Shown here piece after piece: positions 61,702 through 64,000 of a DNA stretch of 64,000 nt. This stretch comes from Paramagnetospirillum magneticum AMB-1 (GTDB lineage: Bacteria > Pseudomonadota > Alphaproteobacteria > Rhodospirillales > Magnetospirillaceae). The stretch spans positions 3,775,943-3,839,942 of the forward strand of contig NC_007626.1 in assembly GCF_000009985.1 (NCBI RefSeq), given 5' to 3'. The notes below the pieces were generated by a model that was not told the origin of the DNA, ran no database searches, and saw only the letters and a list, made by a program, of their open reading frames with translations. Every line of letters starts with the position of its first letter. Position 1 is the stretch's first letter. The position numbers were made by a program, and so were the translations under genes.

Positions 61702-63213
61702 GTGTTCATCGCAAGACGTGACCCTTCCCTCGCTGCCCTGCGCCGCCTGATCGGCGCCCTGGCGGTCATCGCCCTGCTGGTCCCCGGATCGTCCCGCGCC
61801 GGCGCCCCGCCCGGCGGCTTCGCCGATCTGGCGGAACGGCTGCTGCCGGCCGTGGTCAACATCTCGACCACCCAGACCATGAAGCCCAGCCAGGGCGGCC
61901 CCGAGCTGCCGCAATTCCCGCCGGGCTCCCCGCTCGAAGAGTTCTTCAAGGAATTCATGGAGCGCCAGCAGGGCGGCAAGAGCCCCGACGCGCCGTCGCG
62001 CAAGGCCACCTCGCTGGGCTCGGGCTTCATCATCGATGCGGCCGGCTACATCGTCACCAACAACCACGTCATCGCCGACGCCGACGAGATCAGCGTCAAG
62101 CTGCATGACGACACGGTGTTCCAGGCCACCCTGGTGGGACGCGACCCCAAGGTCGACCTGGCCCTGCTGAAGATCGAGCCCGGCAAGAAGCCGCTGGTCC
62201 CCGTGCCCTTCGGAAATTCCGACGACGCCCGGGTCGGCGACTGGGTGCTGGCCATCGGCAACCCCTTCGGCTTCGGCGGCACGGTCACGGCGGGCATCGT
62301 CTCGGCCCGCGCCCGCGACATCAACGCCGGCCCCTATGACGACTTCCTGCAGACCGATGCCGCCATCAATCGCGGCAATTCCGGCGGCCCCATGTTCAAC
62401 ATGCGGGGCGAGGTCATCGGCATCAACTCGGCGATCATCTCGCCATCGGGCGGCTCCATCGGCATCGGCTTCGCCGTTCCCGCCTCGCTGGCCGTGCCGG
62501 TGCTGGACGACCTTCGGAAGTTCGGCAAGGTGCGGCGCGGCTGGCTGGGCATCCGCATCCAGTCGCTGGACACCGACATGGCCGAGAATATCGGCCTGCC
62601 CGACCAGAAGGGCGCCCTGGTGGCCAAGGTCGATCCCAACGGTCCCGGCGTCAAGGCCGGCCTAAAGGACGGCGACGTGGTGCTGAAGTTCGACGGCAAG
62701 GACATCACCGAGATGCGCCGCCTGCCCCGCTACGTGGCCTCCACCCCCATCGGCAAGAAGGTGGAAGTGGTCATCTGGCGCGACGGCAAGCGCCAGACCA
62801 TCACCGCCAGCGTCGGCGAGATGCCCGAGGACCCGGCCGAGCAGCAGGTCAAGGGCAAGCCCGAGACTCCCAAGCCCCAGGCCGGCAAGGACGGTATCCT
62901 GACCATCCCCGGCGCCGGGCTGACCGTCTCGTCGCCCACCCCCCAGCTGCGCGAGCGCTTCGGCCTGGACGATGAGGCCAAGGGCATCGTCGTCACCGAG
63001 GTCAAGCCCGACAGCCCCGCCGCCGAAAAGGGCATGCGCCCTGGCGACATGATCATCGAGGCCGACCACAAGCCGGTCCGCTCGCCCGCCGATCTGGGCA
63101 AGCTGATCGAGGAGGGCCGCCGGGCCGGGGCCAAGTCGCTGCTGCTTCGGGTCGAGAACCCCCAGCAACTGCGCTACATCGCCCTGCCCCTGGCCGAGGG
63201 TAAGAAGAAGTAG
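61702..63213 (+). CDS. Do-family periplasmic serine protease (DegP/MucD-like)
   Basis: 503 aa with a signal peptide (LAALRRLIGALAVIALLVPG, cleavage near residue 33). The triad is His122 (TNNHVIADA), Asp152 (DPKVDLALLKI) and Ser227 (NRGNSGGPMFN). A long Q-loop-like insert (about 60-100) and two PDZ domains (about 300-390, 405-500) follow. The start is GTG 61702, 9 nt after GGAGGA (61687-61692). Being downstream of hflKC, it is the MucD/DegP usually co-encoded there. It ends at a strong terminator. The related protease at 50109 is shorter and lies in a different operon. Confidence 0.95.
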   Translation: MFIARRDPSLAALRRLIGALAVIALLVPGSSRAGAPPGGFADLAERLLPAVVNISTTQTMKPSQGGPELPQFPPGSPLEEFFKEFMERQQGGKSPDAPSRKATSLGSGFIIDAAGYIVTNNHVIADADEISVKLHDDTVFQATLVGRDPKVDLALLKIEPGKKPLVPVPFGNSDDARVGDWVLAIGNPFGFGGTVTAGIVSARARDINAGPYDDFLQTDAAINRGNSGGPMFNMRGEVIGINSAIISPSGGSIGIGFAVPASLAVPVLDDLRKFGKVRRGWLGIRIQSLDTDMAENIGLPDQKGALVAKVDPNGPGVKAGLKDGDVVLKFDGKDITEMRRLPRYVASTPIGKKVEVVIWRDGKRQTITASVGEMPEDPAEQQVKGKPETPKPQAGKDGILTIPGAGLTVSSPTPQLRERFGLDDEAKGIVVTEVKPDSPAAEKGMRPGDMIIEADHKPVRSPADLGKLIEEGRRAGAKSLLLRVENPQQLRYIALPLAEGKKK

Positions 63214-63239
63214 GCCGGACCTCCGGCCGACACGGACAA

Positions 63240-63271
63240 GGGGCGGGTCCTGCCAAGGACCCGCCCCTTTT
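63240..63271 (+). terminator. Intrinsic terminator after the hflKC-degP operon
   Basis: GGGGCGGGTCCT at 63240-63251 pairs with AGGACCCGCCCC at 63256-63267 around a TGCC-type loop, followed by TTTT. It lies 27 nt past the protease stop. Confidence 0.92.
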
Positions 63272-63330
63272 GCTTGGAATTGCGGGTGGCACGGCATCTT
63301 AAAGCACCGAGCGTCAAATATGAGACAGGG

Positions 63331-63418
63331 TGTCATCCTGAGCGCCGCGAAGGATCTTTCAGCCTGAAGCGGCTGGCGTCCTCGCGTGAAAGACCCTTCG
63401 CTGGGCTCAGGGTGACAG
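63331..63418. repeat. Dispersed repeat family B, copy 3
   Basis: Starts TGTCATCCTGAGC and ends AGGGTGACA. Inner parts GAAGGATCTTTCA and TGAAAGACCCTTC are an imperfect inverted pair, so the element can fold on itself. It lies in the 450-nt gene-free stretch between degP and flgH. Confidence 0.72.
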
Positions 63419-63463
63419 CTTGTTTCTGATTTTGCGCACGATGGTCTAAGACACACAAATACC

Positions 63464-63569
63464 TGTCATCCCGACGCCCAAGGGCGGAGGGACCTCCGCC
63501 TGGCCTACCGTTTCCGAATCGGACCCGCTGTTCCAGGTGGAGATCCCGCGCCATGGCTCGGGATGACAG
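63464..63569. repeat. Dispersed repeat family B, copy 4
   Basis: Starts TGTCATCCCGACG and ends GGGATGACA. It shares TCCAGGTGGAGATCCC and CTCGGGATGACA with copy 1 (17631-17736). It is adjacent to copy 3, with 45 nt between them. The rest of the 63214-63661 gap holds two terminators and no coding frame that looks real. Confidence 0.75.
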
Positions 63570-63600
63570 ATTGAGAATCCGCGCCCCCCTCCCGCCCGGC

Positions 63601-63644
63601 AAAAAATGCCGAAGGCCCGCCGGAGGTGTCTCCGGCGGGCCTTC
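63601..63644 (-). terminator. Intrinsic terminator after flgH
   Basis: GAAGGCCCGCCGGAG at 63611-63625 pairs with CTCCGGCGGGCCTTC at 63630-63644 around a 4-nt loop, a 15-bp perfect stem. On the minus strand TTTTTT follows (plus-strand A at 63601-63606). It lies 17 nt past the flgH stop. Confidence 0.95.
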
Positions 63645-63661
63645 CTGGGAAAAGCGTCCGA

Positions 63662-64000
63662 TCAGAACGGGAAGATGATGTCGAAGATCTGCTGGCCGTA
63701 GCGCGGCTGGGTCAGATCGCTGACCATGCCGCGGCCGCCGTAATAGACGCGGGCCTCGGCAATCTTTTCCGAGCTGACCGAGTTGGACGAGCTGATGTCC
63801 TCGGGCCGGATGATGCCCTGAATGGACAATTCGCGCATTTCGTAGTTCACCCGGAACTCCTGGCGGCCGGAAATCACCAGATTGCCGTTGGGCAGCACCT
63901 GGGTGATCACCGCCGCCATGCTCATGGTGATGCTTTCCGTCCGGGTGGTATTGCCGGAATTGGTCACCGCCGAGGTCGACGACAGGTCGGCCAGGCTGGC
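63662..64000 (-). CDS. flgH: Flagellar L-ring protein FlgH (3' part)
   Basis: Only the C-terminal 112 residues are in the window. The frame is open to the right edge, so the gene continues beyond it. The end ITQVLPNGNLVISGRQEFRVNYEMRELSIQGIIRPEDISSSNSVSSEKIAEARVYYGGRG is the conserved FlgH region, and the closing QPRYGQQIFDIIFPF is its typical tail. FlgH is an outer-membrane lipoprotein forming the L-ring around the flagellar rod. The signal/lipobox is outside the window. A strong terminator directly downstream suggests flgH ends its operon. Confidence 0.97.
   Translation of the reverse strand, partial: ASLADLSSTSAVTNSGNTTRTESITMSMAAVITQVLPNGNLVISGRQEFRVNYEMRELSIQGIIRPEDISSSNSVSSEKIAEARVYYGGRGMVSDLTQPRYGQQIFDIIFPF

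Overview
The window is a high-GC chromosomal segment of an alphaproteobacterium. The gene set points to Rhodospirillales, most likely a Magnetospirillum-like spirillum. It carries nifA with the alphaproteobacterial cysteine spacing, a flagellar L-ring gene (flgH), hopanoid genes, an AQDQ-type complex I accessory subunit, two chemoreceptors and many sensor kinases. Genus is an inference from gene content. I see no insertion sequence, prophage, CRISPR array, rRNA operon or magnetosome gene. Apart from one broken gene, this reads as core chromosome rich in signalling genes.

Layout. 0-4.6 kb: a small unknown gene, tRNA-Arg(UCU), a complex I accessory subunit, an OprB-type porin behind a cobalamin riboswitch, and a proline-rich HTH protein. 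5.0-13.2 kb: a nine-gene plus-strand signalling block. It holds a response regulator, a receiver-histidine kinase, SiaB-like kinase, SiaC-like phosphoprotein, a second histidine kinase, a receiver-PAS-GGDEF diguanylate cyclase, a periplasmic binding protein and a SiaA-like PP2C phosphatase. This looks like an enlarged SiaABCD partner-switching circuit wired to two-component signalling and c-di-GMP. 13.2-21.2 kb: mostly metabolic genes (FadH-type reductase, HI0933-type flavoprotein, hydrolase, FemAB-like acyltransferase, FAD-linked oxidase). 21.2-27.2 kb: a PhnD-like binding protein coupled to a sensor kinase, a frameshifted paralogue of the HTH protein and a CxxCH protein.

27.3-29.6 kb: nifA overlapped by a tyrosine-phosphatase-like gene. 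29.7-35.4 kb: KefB/C-type antiporter, chemoreceptor, and leuA behind a leucine-rich leader peptide. 35.4-42.5 kb: CHASE-like kinase with response regulator, two proteins of unknown role (one DUF2336), a glutamine amidotransferase and a second chemoreceptor. 42.7-46.3 kb: type I secretion ABC and HlyD pair. 46.3-49.9 kb: an ECF41 sigma factor with its carboxymuconolactone decarboxylase partner and a textbook-like promoter, then serB and a DUF1015 gene. 50.1-52.8 kb: a Do protease and rarA. 52.8-56.0 kb: hpnM-hpnI-hpnJ. 56.2-63.2 kb: an unknown repeat-containing protein, the Mrp/ApbC carrier, then hflK-hflC-DUF2065-degP. The right edge holds the 3' end of flgH.

Two dispersed repeat families sit between genes. 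One is a ~110-120 bp multi-hairpin element found at two convergent gene ends. The other is a ~90-107 bp element with TGTCAT...ATGACA-type ends, found four times. One copy of the second family seems to supply the first codons of a hydrolase. The most interesting items are the B12 riboswitch on a porin gene, the Sia-type network, the ECF41 promoter, the leucine attenuation leader, the nifA-phosphatase overlap, and the unknown protein with three 17-residue repeats.
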